Shown here piece after piece: positions 53,183 to 63,996 of a DNA stretch of 64,000 bases. The position numbers and the translations under genes are program-made. Positions within the stretch are counted from its first letter, which is position 1. The number at the start of each line of letters is the position of its first letter. Source of the stretch: Legionella busanensis. Lineage in GTDB: Bacteria; Pseudomonadota; Gammaproteobacteria; Legionellales; Legionellaceae. Below the pieces are notes generated by a model that ran no database searches, had not been told where the DNA came from, and was given only the letters and a program-made list of their open reading frames with translations. The stretch spans positions 45,600 through 109,599 of the forward strand of contig NZ_UGOD01000002.1 in NCBI RefSeq assembly GCF_900461525.1, read 5' to 3'.

Positions 53183-54154
53183 CTACGAAGATTCGCCTAT
53201 GAAATTATCAGGCCGTGTTAGGGTGAAATGGGGAATAAATCAGGATACATGCGCAAATGATTTATTTCATTTTAAAAATAAGCTAAAACCATTACTTGTA
53301 TTAGTTCCGATTTAATCTGACCTCTCGCTTGCAAGGCTGAGATTTTCCGGTTTTGATAGAAGTGCAAACTTTAAATCAAAACAAAAGGAAAATTTTCATA
53401 ATAATAGTAACGTTAAAATTATTAAACATAAAGTTGGATTATTAATAAGGACGAAGATTAGTTTTGTATTGGTTCTAAGTTAAAGGTAATTCTGCAATAT
53501 ATAAGGGTGCGTGCGCGTGTGGTTGTTCCGGTGTGACAGGGCGTGCCTCGATTTGGGTGCCATGACGACATTATGTGAAATAAGAATAAGGTCTTTATCA
53601 ATCTAAAAATTGCAACTTGAAGAGCAGAAAAAATTGACAATCAACTACGTGTTTCTCAAAGATGAAGAAGCTTGCTGCCTCTTTGAAAGGCTTACGGACA
53701 TCTTAGAATTCCCACCCTCAATTGATTCATCGACGTACAAGGTATTTTGGCCACAAGAGTCTCCCACGTTTCGGCAAATTGCCCTAAAAGGGCAAGTGCA
53801 TGCCTCCTTATAATAAATTTATGGCTGCAAAAACTCTCTTTGGCTAGCGCTACAAACTTCATTATTTAAAATTAAAACTAATTATAGCAATAGGGTTAAT
53901 ATAGCTGTTATTTTCATCCCTAATTTAAACTAGCTATTTAAATTATTAAAAGTTAGCCATGATATTGTTTTACTTAAAATTAACTATCTCATCATTTGTG
54001 ACAAAATGCAGACATCGATGGCATGCTTACGAAATTAAGGGCTGTCAGCCCCTATTAATGAATAAAAGAGCATGATTAAGCAAATAACTCACGACATTTA
54101 ACAAAGAGATTAGGTAAGTTAAATGATTTAAGACGTAAACTCAGGAGAACAAGT
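53183..54154. other. Region of about 970 bp without a recognised gene
   Basis: No feature is recognised with confidence. A 47-codon ORF begins at 53172 inside the nitroreductase end, and another (53610-53813, containing FLKDEEACCLFERLTDILEF) is plausible as a gene relic. Neither has a known family or good ribosome site. Confidence 0.4.
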
Positions 54155-55219
54155 CACGAGTTTCGCAGTTTGAAATAAATAGATTAGAATTAGCGGCATA
54201 ATTTTAATTTAGAAGTTGTGTCAGGATGTCGCGTTATCGATGTACAAAAGAATTGTATAAAGCATTTTTACAAGCAAGCAGTATGCGTTATTCAGGTTTA
54301 GCGCTATCAGAAGTAAGTCCTATAGCTTTATCCCATGATAGTATTAGCCGTTGGTTAGCTGATAAAAAATTCCGTCCTCGAGAAATATGGTCACTAGCAA
54401 GTCATTATGTACGTGCATCAGAACCTTGTCTATTGATAGCAGATGATACAGTTTTATCCAAGATACACAGTAAAAAAATAGAACTTGTAAATTATCAGTA
54501 TTCTGGCAATGCCCATGATGTGATTGCAGGAATTGGTCTTATCAATATGCTGTGGCATGGTTTGGATAGTCAAGAATCCGTGCCAATTGATTATCGTATC
54601 TATGATAAAGATACGGATGGAAAAACAAAAAACACCCATTTTTGCGACATGTTAAAACTCGCTAAATCACGAGGACTCACTCCCACAGCAGTCGTCATGG
54701 ATGCTTGGTATTCAAGTTTAGATAACTTGAAATCCATCCGCTCACATGGGTGGATTTGGGTTACACCATTAAGAAAAAACCGAATAGTAAATCGTCATGC
54801 TCGATTAGAAACATTAGAAATTCCCGAAGAAGGACTTTCGGTTCATTTACGTGGATATGGTTGGATTTTTGTATTCAAGTTCGTGGCAAAAAATGGCCGC
54901 ATTGATTACGTGGCGACAAACATGGAAAATCCAACACGTGAGCAAGTAAAACACATCATGGATGCACGTTGGTCGGTCGAAGTTTATCATCGAGAAGTCA
55001 AACAAACATGTGGAATTGAGCGTTGTCAGGCACGCACAGGCCGAGCGCAGAGAAACCATATCTTTCTTGCCATTGCTGCTTGGTTTGAGCAACATAAATT
55101 ACGTATTACTCAAAAAACTACTCTTTATCAACAAAACTGGCATGTAATCAAAAATGCTATTCAGGAGCAGATCAAATTCTTAATGTTTCAACCTACATGA
55201 GCCAAGTGCGAAACTCGTG
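54155..55219 (+). mobile_element. IS4/IS701-like insertion sequence
   Basis: Terminal 13 bp inverted repeats CACGAGTTTCGCA (54155-54167) and TGCGAAACTCGTG (55207-55219) enclose one intact rightward transposase gene. The 1065 bp size fits a simple IS. I could not see a target duplication. The copy sits between the nitric-oxide island and the carbon-uptake operon. Confidence 0.82.
54226..55200 (+). CDS. DDE transposase of the IS4/IS701 group
   Basis: The 324-aa protein has LLIADDTVLSK (first Asp, about 73-83), AVVMDAWYSS (second Asp, about 162) and ARWSVEVYHREVKQTCGIERC (catalytic Glu, YREK-like motif, about 247-267). It is full length with no frameshift, so the IS may be active. Its ATG has CAGG just upstream. 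Confidence 0.88.
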   Translation: MSRYRCTKELYKAFLQASSMRYSGLALSEVSPIALSHDSISRWLADKKFRPREIWSLASHYVRASEPCLLIADDTVLSKIHSKKIELVNYQYSGNAHDVIAGIGLINMLWHGLDSQESVPIDYRIYDKDTDGKTKNTHFCDMLKLAKSRGLTPTAVVMDAWYSSLDNLKSIRSHGWIWVTPLRKNRIVNRHARLETLEIPEEGLSVHLRGYGWIFVFKFVAKNGRIDYVATNMENPTREQVKHIMDARWSVEVYHREVKQTCGIERCQARTGRAQRNHIFLAIAAWFEQHKLRITQKTTLYQQNWHVIKNAIQEQIKFLMFQPT

Positions 55220-55538
55220 TAGTTGAGAAATATAACAAATAATCGTGGGGGTATGTTTCCCTTTTGTAATACATTTTCATTTTATTAGTACCGTTGGAAT
55301 TTGACATGTCACTTGAAAAAAAGAAATTTTCCATTTTTGATATGATTACGAACTAAATGAAAATAAAAGAAAAATAGTTAGGGTAGGAGTCGTATCGGAA
55401 AGTAGCTAAGCAAAGGTTTCTCTTATCAGTACTTTCATAATTATCACAACGCTTACCTTGCATATTATGCCCTTATTTCTCAATTGCTTGAAAGAAATAA
55501 CTTTCAAAAATTATAGTCAGTTAATCCTTAAAATAAAC
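55220..55538. other. Intergenic stretch between the IS and the DAB operon end
   Basis: About 320 bp with no supported gene and no obvious terminator beyond weak AT-rich repeats. Nothing else is recognised. Confidence 0.45.
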
Positions 55539-56417
55539 TTATGGATTACAGTCATTACAAAAAGTGGGATTAGCTTTTTTTACGTTGTCAGCCCTTGGTT
55601 TTTTTTCTTGATGCTCACACGCAACGCAACCCCAAAGTTCAAATCGATACAGGGATGTAGGGGCGTCACATAGGCTGCACAATAAATATTCGGTTGTCGA
55701 TACAAAACCAAAGCCAGGCGCCTTGCAAACAGAGCAATACGTGAGAATGCGGGTGGCAAGTTTTTCTGCCAATGTAACCAACACAGCCATCCTGGTCGGG
55801 TTCATCATGGCGCGCATGTCAGTGGCTATAAGCAATTCTTCCCCCTTGGTAAAGCCTAATTTTATAAGATTACTTAGAAACGAGCGGTCTTGAATACCTT
55901 TGCCAAGAATTTCTTTTGATTGATTTACTTGAAGGGTGACGGCATGACTTGGGAAGTGTACAGCGTGTAAAAAGGAATCAATCTCTGTACTGGGATTAAG
56001 CGTTAACGTCTTATAATTGGTTCTAGGAGTAATAAGTTGGTCTGCAATAATCCAATCGTTTTTCAAATCAACAAAAACCATGATTTCATGGTCACTGGCC
56101 ACAAAGGGCAGCGATGGATGCGGCCCAAAGCTTCCTTCACTAGCAAGACTATAAACATAATCAGCAATCAAGGCTGCCGTTTTTGCTTTTAAAATACAGG
56201 TTTGATATGCATTGTGGGCTCGAGGAATTTCACCGGTAAAGGTGCCAAATAAATCGGTATCAAAATCTGAAACGCATAATTCACAACCTATTTTATCCTG
56301 AAAGACAGGGCCAATAGCCTGTTCTTTTTTATGTTTGGACACCAGTAAAACAGGTTCGTTTCTATAAAGCATGTCTCTTCCCCAAGCTAGTTTTTTTTGG
56401 TCAACTTGTTGCCTCAA
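55539..56417 (-). CDS. DUF6671-type protein with zinc-ribbon tail, linked to DabA
   Basis: The 292-aa protein has a C-terminal cysteine array: CSVCKAPGFGF, LCSLCDAPTSL, WGCVACEHQEKK, FCNDCNP, four CxxC pairs fit for two zinc ribbons. The N-terminal domain (about 15-210) has CELCVSDFDTDLFGTFTGEIPR. I associate this arrangement with DUF6671 proteins encoded beside DabA. It is the last gene of the leftward carbon-uptake operon, 23 bp after the PII-like gene. A regulatory or assembly role is inferred. Confidence 0.65.
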   Translation of the reverse strand: MRQQVDQKKLAWGRDMLYRNEPVLLVSKHKKEQAIGPVFQDKIGCELCVSDFDTDLFGTFTGEIPRAHNAYQTCILKAKTAALIADYVYSLASEGSFGPHPSLPFVASDHEIMVFVDLKNDWIIADQLITPRTNYKTLTLNPSTEIDSFLHAVHFPSHAVTLQVNQSKEILGKGIQDRSFLSNLIKLGFTKGEELLIATDMRAMMNPTRMAVLVTLAEKLATRILTYCSVCKAPGFGFVSTTEYLLCSLCDAPTSLYRFELWGCVACEHQEKKPRADNVKKANPTFCNDCNP

Positions 56418-56440
56418 TGAGCTTATTTCACTTATACTTT

Positions 56441-56794
56441 TTAAGTAAAATAGTCTAATCGTGCCACGGACACATCGGAGACAAACATAACACCTGAATT
56501 TTTTTGAAATAAGGTTTTCATGCCCAACGCAATGGTCGCGATGGCTTCCTCAGGCGCCACCGCAATAAACATAACAAGTGCTGCTTTGTCATTAAAAAGA
56601 AGCTTGCCTTCATGAAATCCATGATGTCCCTTGCCTGAGATATTACGTAACAAGGTAAATCCAGGCACATTAGCCTCATTCATCATCTTGGCAATCCTCT
56701 GCTCATTGTCGCCAGACACAATGACCTCTATTTTTTTCATTGGATGTAAACTAATGCCGCTTTCACGTTTTTCATAAACGTTAATAATACTCAT
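56441..56794 (-). CDS. PII-like signalling protein of the DAB operon
   Basis: The 117-aa protein is of PII size and has the repeated beta-alpha pattern (KIEVIVSGDNEQRIAKMMNEANVPGFTLLRNISGKGHHG) with a T-loop-like stretch GKGHHGFHEGK, and FVSDVSVARLDYF at the end. PII-like proteins near DabA or SbtA/SbtB-type transporters sense carbon status. It follows dabA by 21 bp. Confidence 0.72.
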   Translation of the reverse strand: MSIINVYEKRESGISLHPMKKIEVIVSGDNEQRIAKMMNEANVPGFTLLRNISGKGHHGFHEGKLLFNDKAALVMFIAVAPEEAIATIALGMKTLFQKNSGVMFVSDVSVARLDYFT

Positions 56795-56815
56795 GTCACG
56801 CTCCTTTATTGTTCA

Positions 56816-59107
56816 TTAAAGCATATGCCAATGACCTTCTCTATCTAATTGATAAGCAACCTCTTCGGCAGGCTCAATTACAACTAAATTTACCCACCCA
56901 TTAAAAAATAACGTTTTAAGACTGTCTTGCCGGGCAATAATCGCACTAACCCTGGTTCTTGGTGCATAAACAACTGTTAACAGGCGCTGGGGTTCATGGT
57001 AGGCTTCTTCATCTGTTGACTTAACCGATTGCAGGGGTAATCCATGCATTAAATCACTCCCGTTGCCTTGCATCATGCCGAGTAGTCCTGTGACATTCTG
57101 GGTGATTTTACTGCCACTTCCGTAAAGGACGTTATCGAGGGTTGAAAAAAGGTATTGCGTATTAATCCATTCGGCCACCACCATAGGCGCTGTTAAAATA
57201 GTCTCTAACGCGCTACCTTCTTTGTCTTGCGTCCAATCATAGGAGTGAAGAAAACAGCGGCCGTCCAAATTAATGGGCTTGGTTAACTGGCGAGGGCCGA
57301 CGATAAAAGCGGCGTTGCGTGCGAGCCCCCATTCAGGCCTTACTTCCGCCCAATCACTACTGCGGGTCAGTGTTGTTTGGATGGAATGTGAGGTCTTTGT
57401 TACACCCAATGTTTGGCAACGCGCCTGCGCATTAAGATGCCTGGCAAGATTTAAGTCATCTCTTAACTCATCCAAAAGCGTTTGATGAGCGTGTAGGCCT
57501 AAGTCAGCCTCAAAAAGGGTGACTTCATCGGTGGTGGTGTCGTGCTCTGCGGCATAAAAAAACGTATCATCCGGGATAATGATGCCCCGTTTTGCCAGTG
57601 TTTCTCGCACGGGTGGATTATTTAATATCGCCGCAAGAATTTTAGCATTTGAGCCACCGTGATTGCCGCCACACGCCCCACAATCCAGTGCGGATGCATA
57701 AGGATTATTTTGGGTGCTACTTCGATGGCCACAAAAGACAATTAGTTTGGCGAAGTTCTGGGTTAATCCCATCATTTTTAATACCGCTTCCCCATAAAAG
57801 GCTTGCTCAGCCGGAGCAATGCCATAAACTGAGTTGGCACTACTCATCTGGATAATGGGCTTTGTGGGCAACGATGGCATGAATCGATTGCTAATAGACG
57901 TGCATGCCTTGTCAGTCAGCCTTGGGGCAAGGGTCTTGGTGAGCATGGTTAGTCCGCACCATGCCCCTAATGTTTCTACGAGCGCGAAGGGGGTTGAAAA
58001 ATTATATTTTAAACCATAATAGGTCTTTTTAAGTAAGTGAAAACGTGCTTTTCCCTGCTTGGCTTTCTTCACACAAGGCAGTGCCGAGGCAAGTGGTTTT
58101 TCCTCAATATCATAACGTGGTTTAAGTAAGACAGGACACGACTCTTTGTAAGTGTTTGAGTTAACGTCATGAATTCGTGCAGGAATTCCAAAAAAACCGG
58201 CAAAGCCCAGGGTTTCATAAGCGCCTAAGGGCTCAAGGTGGCGACGAAAGGGTTCAGAGCGCACATCAATGCAAAAGACTAACTGAGCAGCGGGTCTTGT
58301 TTTTGAGGGTAGACAATTTTTGACTTGAGGCATGAGCTTTTTAAGAAGCTCATGCTGATAGGCGTGCTCTGACTTTTTTAGTTGCGCCGCCAGCGTATTA
58401 ATCAAAGCTGCCTCATTTTTTAGGCTTTTTTTTTCCCAACGTGCTTCAGGCCAAAGAGCTACTGTGAGGACTAACCGGACTGCCAGAAAGTCAACCAAGG
58501 TGACAGGGCATAAGTCAGGTGTTGTCGAGGTATTCCTCCATAAAGAGCGCCATTTGACATACCCTGCCCAACCAGGTAAATAGGCTAAGTTCTCTTTAAT
58601 AAAAGATTCCTGATGGTCAACAGTCACACCTAACTTAGTCAAACAAACGACAATGGTCTCTTCAGCATTATCAGGTAACTGAGTTAACCAATCCTTAATT
58701 ACCTGACTTCCAAGGTGCAAGGAGTAATCATAACTTGCTAAGCGTAAGAACGCGGCATAAAAACCTTGATGACGATTGGGCGCCTCAATGGTTCCTTGCC
58801 CCATGTCTAAAAAGACACCACACCATTTAATCAGTTCACGATTCACTACCTCAAGCTTTGGCGCGGCCTGAGTAGAGCCAAATAATCGCTGACCTTCTAA
58901 GAGTGCCTCTTCAAAAGGTAAGGACTCAAGTCCTTGCAACGGATTACAGGCAATAAAGGTCTCTAAAGGCCAGACTGGGGCAAGGCATTGAGCGGCATTG
59001 TTTACTAGGGCTTGAACATGCGCTTGCTGTTGTTTGGGCGCAGTTAACGTCGACATCGATTGATACTCGCTTATGGTTTGGTGTTTTTTGGCATGATTCG
59101 TACTCAT
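56816..59107 (-). CDS. dabA: DabA, inorganic carbon uptake protein (DUF2309, beta-carbonic-anhydrase-like)
   Basis: The ATG at 59107 (AGGAGT site upstream) is chosen; the longer frame would overlap dabB by 87 bp. The 763-aa protein has the zinc and catalytic region VFCIDVRSEPFRRHLE (Cys about 279, Asp about 281), VFCGHRSSTQNNP (His about 461) and DCGACGGNHGG (Cys about 476). This is the Cys-Asp/His/Cys set of DabA. With DabB it uses a cation gradient to hydrate CO2 to bicarbonate in the cytoplasm. It looks full length. GC is visibly higher than in the plasmid genes. Confidence 0.92.
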   Translation of the reverse strand: MSTNHAKKHQTISEYQSMSTLTAPKQQQAHVQALVNNAAQCLAPVWPLETFIACNPLQGLESLPFEEALLEGQRLFGSTQAAPKLEVVNRELIKWCGVFLDMGQGTIEAPNRHQGFYAAFLRLASYDYSLHLGSQVIKDWLTQLPDNAEETIVVCLTKLGVTVDHQESFIKENLAYLPGWAGYVKWRSLWRNTSTTPDLCPVTLVDFLAVRLVLTVALWPEARWEKKSLKNEAALINTLAAQLKKSEHAYQHELLKKLMPQVKNCLPSKTRPAAQLVFCIDVRSEPFRRHLEPLGAYETLGFAGFFGIPARIHDVNSNTYKESCPVLLKPRYDIEEKPLASALPCVKKAKQGKARFHLLKKTYYGLKYNFSTPFALVETLGAWCGLTMLTKTLAPRLTDKACTSISNRFMPSLPTKPIIQMSSANSVYGIAPAEQAFYGEAVLKMMGLTQNFAKLIVFCGHRSSTQNNPYASALDCGACGGNHGGSNAKILAAILNNPPVRETLAKRGIIIPDDTFFYAAEHDTTTDEVTLFEADLGLHAHQTLLDELRDDLNLARHLNAQARCQTLGVTKTSHSIQTTLTRSSDWAEVRPEWGLARNAAFIVGPRQLTKPINLDGRCFLHSYDWTQDKEGSALETILTAPMVVAEWINTQYLFSTLDNVLYGSGSKITQNVTGLLGMMQGNGSDLMHGLPLQSVKSTDEEAYHEPQRLLTVVYAPRTRVSAIIARQDSLKTLFFNGWVNLVVIEPAEEVAYQLDREGHWHML

Positions 59108-59118
59108 AAGAGGACTCC

Positions 59119-60659
59119 TTAATAGTGATAGTTGTTGCGATGGGCGGTGATGGTTTTGGGATGCGGCTGACTGCCATTTAAGGCGCGCACATACAATTGG
59201 CGCCATAACTTAGTTTGTTGCAGAGCACGCGAGTCTTTTAAATTCATACCCAGCCATAAAATAATAAAGAGGGTAAACACAACTAAATGGATTAGGTTTA
59301 AAGTCGGTAGTCCTTGTGTCGAATAAGTTGGGAAGAATGATTCAATCAAATGAATGCTCTCTCCGTAAAAGAGACCCACGAACGACACGATAAGGAAGGC
59401 TGGAATAATTCGTTTGACCAGTGCGCCTTGTCTAACCAAGGTGTAGGCAAGCTGGGTGCCGGATATAAACGCAAAGCCTACCAGAAAAGTGGTAGGCTGC
59501 AGGGTCAATAAAGGTTTTCCACTTGTTAGGGCAAAACTCAAAGCACCTGCTAAGCCCATCAAGCATGACAGCGCAAAGCGAAGCAATGAATGGTGAGAAG
59601 CCTTCATTTTTTCTCTGCTCGTGTTTAAAGCTGAGCCAGCATTCAAAAACAAGTAGGCTTTAAATAAACCATGCCAACACAAGTGAGCAACTGCTGCAGG
59701 GAAAAGACCTAAACCACACTGCATCATCATAAACCCCATCTGCGCCAGGGTAGAGTTTGCTAACATGCGCTTGATGTCACTTTGTAAGAGTTTCCACACG
59801 CTGCCTAAAATTGCTGTGAGTGCGCCAATCAGAAACACAACCTGCAACAGATGTCCTTCGGTTAAGAAAAGAGGCGCAAATCGAACGAGAATAAAACCGC
59901 CCCCATTCACTAAGCCCGCATGCATTAAGGCAGATATAGGCGTTGGTGAGTTTAATGAGCTGGTTAACCAGCGGTGAAAAGGCCATTGCGCAGATTGTGT
60001 CAGTGCACTGACGAGAAGAAGTACAAGTATGCCGGTTAAAAAGGGCCAGGGGAGTTGGGTGGCTTGAGCATTGATAGCCGTTATCGAGCTACTACCCGTT
60101 GCTTGATATAACAAAAGAAAAGACGCGAACAACGCTGCACTACCTAAACCAAGCGTTTTTAATGCTAAGATGCCTGCGTGTTTCGCGGCCGCCCACTCAC
60201 TTTTATGAATCATTAATGAAACAAGCAAGCAATTGCTACAAGTCCACGCCATCCAAAACAACACCAGATTATCCGCATAGGCCATCACAATAGCACTACA
60301 GGTAAGTGCTGCTAATTTGAGAAAGTAAAGACGATAGCGCCTATCGCCTGCCATATAGCGCCGGGAAAATTGATGAACAATGAAACTTACCAATAAAATC
60401 AGCGTGCTCATCAATAAAGACAAGCTGTCTGCTTTAAGGCCAAAAGTATTACTTTATTGTCATAGTGAGGGAGGTAAAGGAAGCCCAGACAACTACCCAT
60501 CAATCCAACGCCAATAAAGGATGAAGATAATTGAGCGCCACGTATTGGACTTTTTTTATAAAACAAGCCGCTGATGATAAAGCCAATAAAGGGGATTAGG
60601 ACTAAGAATAGAGGATAAAATCTGAGGTACTCACTAAAATAGGACACACAATGCTCCAT
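59119..60659 (-). pseudogene. dabB: dabB, NuoL-like membrane partner of DabA, split by a frameshift
   Basis: A large ORF (59119-60423, 434 aa, Proton_antipo_M core, many membrane helices, HRWLTSSLNSPTPISALMHAG) and a short upstream ORF (60411-60659, 82 aa, two helices) belong to one gene. Around 60430-60440 the frames join as LKADSLSLLMSTLI if one G is restored in TTGGCC. A single-base deletion therefore interrupts dabB. It may be a real pseudogene or a sequencing error; the otherwise conserved protein argues the event is recent. Intact DabB conducts the cation flow that drives DabA. Confidence 0.8.
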
Positions 60660-60747
60660 TAGATTGTCAATTGGTATTGAATAAATGTATTCGAAATGCT
60701 AATATAAGAAAAATTAATAATTATTATTTTACAAATTAGGAAATCTA

Positions 60748-61598
60748 ATGTCTTTGGACACCGTGACCTTACAATGTTTTTTGGCACTTGCCGATACAGG
60801 CAGTTTTACCAAAGCTGCAGAGCGCGTAGGACGTACCCAATCGGCCGTCAGTCAACAAATCGCGAAGTTAGAAAACATCATTGAAAAACCATTGATTAAT
60901 CGGGGTCGAAACTTATCGTTGACCACAGATGGCGAGATTTTTTTAAGTTATGCCAAGCGCATCTATGAGTTACATCGGGAATCCTTAGACCGGTTTAAAG
61001 AGCCTGAGTTGCAAGGTGAGATTCGTTTTGGTCTGCCTGAAGATTTTGCAAGTATGATTTTATCGGATGTGTTAATTGAGTTTTCTCGCCTGCATCCTCG
61101 CGTCATTCTTAATGTCGAATGCGATTTAACCTTAAATCTTATTGAAAATTTTAGGCAGAATAAATTTGATTTAATTCTCGTTAAAGCAACCCCTAACAAT
61201 GAAATGACTGATGGGGTGAAAGTATGGAGTGAGCCTGTCGAATGGATTGGGAAAAGGAGCTGCTGCCTTCTTTAACTCATAAAGAGGTCATACCGTTAGT
61301 GTTGTCACCTAAACCGTGTGTCTATCGAGAAAATGTTATTGAAGCCCTCAATAAAGCCAATATTAATTGGCGCCTTGTTTATAGTAGCCCCAGTTATACG
61401 GGTAAAATGGCGGCTGTAAGAGCGGGCCTTGGCATTACAGCGATTCAGCGAACCATGGTCCCGAATTATTTAGAGCGTCTTGATTTTAATTTTTTACCCC
61501 TGTTAAATGACATTCATGTGTCTTTATTAAAACGACCAAGTGGCAGTAAAGCGATAGACTCATTAGAGTTTTTTCTGCTTAAAAAATTAAAGCATTAA
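60748..61598 (+). pseudogene. LysR-family regulator (CbbR/CcmR-like), frameshifted
   Basis: The N-terminal ORF (60748-61275) has a normal LysR helix-turn-helix (LQCFLALADTGSFTKAAERVGRTQSAVSQQIAKLE). The C-terminal ORF (61242-61598) continues the effector domain (ELLPSLTHKEVIPLVLSPKPCVYRE to AAVRAGLGITAIQ). The join is at about 61250-61256 in the A-run GGGAAAAGG, where one missing A would restore G-K-K-E-L-L. It is divergent from the dab operon, as expected for its regulator. Length when joined is about 280 aa. Confidence 0.8.
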
Positions 61599-61626
61599 CA
61601 AGCTTTTTGATAGGGATATCATAAAC

Positions 61627-63250
61627 CATGATAAAAAACAACGTGTCTCAGTGCTTAATATTTTAGATTACTCAACTCTTTTTTCAATCTTGCTCTTAAG
61701 TGTATTTGTGAGCTTATTGTCATTGATTGTACCAATTGCTGCGCAAACCTTGGTCAATCTCCTGGCGTTTGGTAAATTACTACAACCCATCGTCACATTA
61801 AGTCTTATTGTTTTAATTTTAATGGCTGGTTTAGGTGCATTGAGTATCTGGCAAGTCATTGTCATTGAAATCATTCAACAAAGATAATGGTTCATGTAAG
61901 TCTTGCTTTAACAAGACACTTTACTCACTCTCGTTAGATAATTTCTCTACCCATCATGGTCCTGCACTTGTCAATCGCTATTTTGACTCTTAACGGTTAA
62001 AAATCGCTTGCTAGTTTGTTGTTGTATGGCATCAATTTAAGCTTACAAGTGATTTTGGTCTTGTTTTATTGCTTTTTATCACCCAGCGTTTGTCCTGTTT
62101 GATTTGTTTATTTTGTTTGGTGTCCTACTGACCGTTTTGGTCCGTATAAAAGGCTTTAATCAGTGCTAAGGACGAATGTGCTCAAAAGCATATCATTGGG
62201 CCTGGCTGGAAAATTTTAATTAACCGCTATTTATTTAAGTTTAATCAGTACCGCGTTATGCCATTAGCCAAACTGATAAAAATTAGTTGGATTTTAACTG
62301 CAAGAAACAGCATTTTAGACAACTTATAAACATCAAATAGGTTTCTACACGCTATCGGCACTAGCCAGCAGTCTGCTATTAGGGCTAGGGGCTATTTAGT
62401 CATAGAAAATCAATTGATTTAGGCCAATTAGTCGCTGCTGAAATTATCTTAGGCGCCCTTATTTATTCATTTAAACGCTTTGGTGTGTTAATGGAAATTA
62501 TTATGATTTAATGGCCGCTGCAGATAAATTACAGGAAGTACTTCATTTACCTAATGAGCGACCTGAATCTGAACGCCGAGACGTTGAGTTGGGTTTAAGC
62601 CCTTAAAACCATTGAGCTGTCTTTTCACGCTGATATCAGCCCGTGTTAATTACCCCTCACGAACCTTTCTTGTTGATTGCTAGCGATAGAGTCAGTCAAG
62701 ACTTTGTAGACCAGTTATTAGGGTTTAAAGCGCTTACCCTTTTTTCAGTTCATGTCAATGGTGTGCCTGTTAATCGGCAACACTTAATGGCGTTACGCCA
62801 ATACAGTTTATTAATCAACGAGCCACAATGGTTTTCGGGCAGCACCTATGATAATTTAGTGTTAAATCATCGCCACACTGCTACTGACTACATTCTTTGA
62901 AAAACTAAACCAGTTAGCACTTCTTGATAAGATTATGACGCTACCGCAAGGCTTATATACTGTTATCCATGAGTGGCAGTCAACATTTAGTCTTGAAGAA
63001 CTAATTAAACTGATGATAATCCGAGCGTTGATAACCAAACCTCAACTTCTTATTATCGCGCAAGCGTTCGATCAATTAACCGCTCAAGAGGTGAACGTAG
63101 TATTAACGTTACTAATGAACTTAACAGACACCTTAGTCATAATTACCACGCAAAAAAATCAGTTGCCTGAATTAACTAATCGTGTGTGCTTGCATGAAAC
63201 TTTATGCCCATACCCTAATTCGACAATTGCCAAAACCACGAAAAAATTAT
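61627..63250 (+). pseudogene. Decayed ABC transporter (type I secretion-like permease/ATPase)
   Basis: Fragments in several frames reconstruct one gene. The membrane part starts about 61651 (LNILDYSTLFSILLLSVF, then LIVPIAAQTLVNLLAFGKLL) and continues after frameshifts as LTRHFTHSR and FSTHHGPALVNRYFDS. The ATPase-like part at 62643-63240 has INEPQWFSGSTYDNLVLNH and IRALITKPQLLIIAQAFDQLTAQE. The Walker A position reads LLIASDRVSQDF, so the P-loop was probably already lost. Multiple stops and frameshifts make it non-functional. Confidence 0.72.
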
Positions 63251-63996
63251 GTGGGTGACATTAGCAGGCCTCCTGCCTATTCTTCTTTTTTTAATTTTCA
63301 TACCTTGGCAGCAATTTGCCTTAGGACATGGCCGAGTCATTGCGTTCTCGCCTACTGAAAGACAGCATACCGTCAATTCACCTGTGACAGGTCGAATAAA
63401 AAAATGGTATGTGGATGAAGGGATGCAAGTAAAATCGGGCGACCTAATCGTGGATATTAGTGATAATGACCCCGCACTTTTATCTCGATTAGAGATGGAA
63501 AAAAAAGCGCTTGTCTTACGGATAAAAGCAGCCGAGCAAGCACTGGCTGCCAGTAAACATAACCTGGTGCGCCAAAAGAGTTTATATACACAAGGTATTG
63601 TGTCCAAACGCCAATATGAGCTTGCCCAAATTGAATATGCCAACTATCAAAATGAACTGGCCAAAGCTAATATTGATAAAGTAAATGTTGATACGCGTAT
63701 TGCCAGACAAAAACCCAACAAATTAGAGCGCACGCACCTGGTATTGTTTTTAAACGCTTAACAGGTCAAGAAAGTGTGGTGGTCAATGCAGGGCAAGTAC
63801 TCGTTGAAATCCTGCCCGAAACTAATTCACGCGCGGTTGAGTTGTGGATTGATGGCAATGACATCCCCTTCGTTTGGTTACAGCAAAAAGCACGCCTTCA
63901 ATTTGAAGGGTGGCCTGCCATTCAATTTCGTGGCTGGCCAGAAATTGCGGTTGGTACCTTTGGTGGTAGAGTCTCATTTTATTGACCCCACGGATA
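63249..63996 (+). pseudogene. Decayed HlyD-family membrane fusion protein
   Basis: The first part (63249-63761) has the membrane anchor (LAGLLPILLFLIFIPWQQF), the lipoyl-like half GHGRVIAFSPTERQHTVNSPVTGRIKKWYVDEGMQVKSGDLIVDI and a coiled coil with YTQGIVSKRQYELAQIEY. A frameshift near 63750 leads to VNAGQVLVEILPETNSRAVELWIDGNDIPFV; another near 63980 would be needed to read SFIDPTDN. It is the adaptor partner of the preceding ABC gene; both are broken. The gene runs to the window edge. Confidence 0.78.

Noticed and set aside
53458..53813. Overlapping ORFs on both strands in the gap after the nitroreductase
   Set aside because: No family, weak initiation sites and atypical composition; kept only as part of the intergenic description.
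56816..59206. Longer DabA starting at 59206
   Set aside because: Would overlap dabB by 87 bp; the ATG at 59107 has a good AGGAGT ribosome site and a natural N-terminus.
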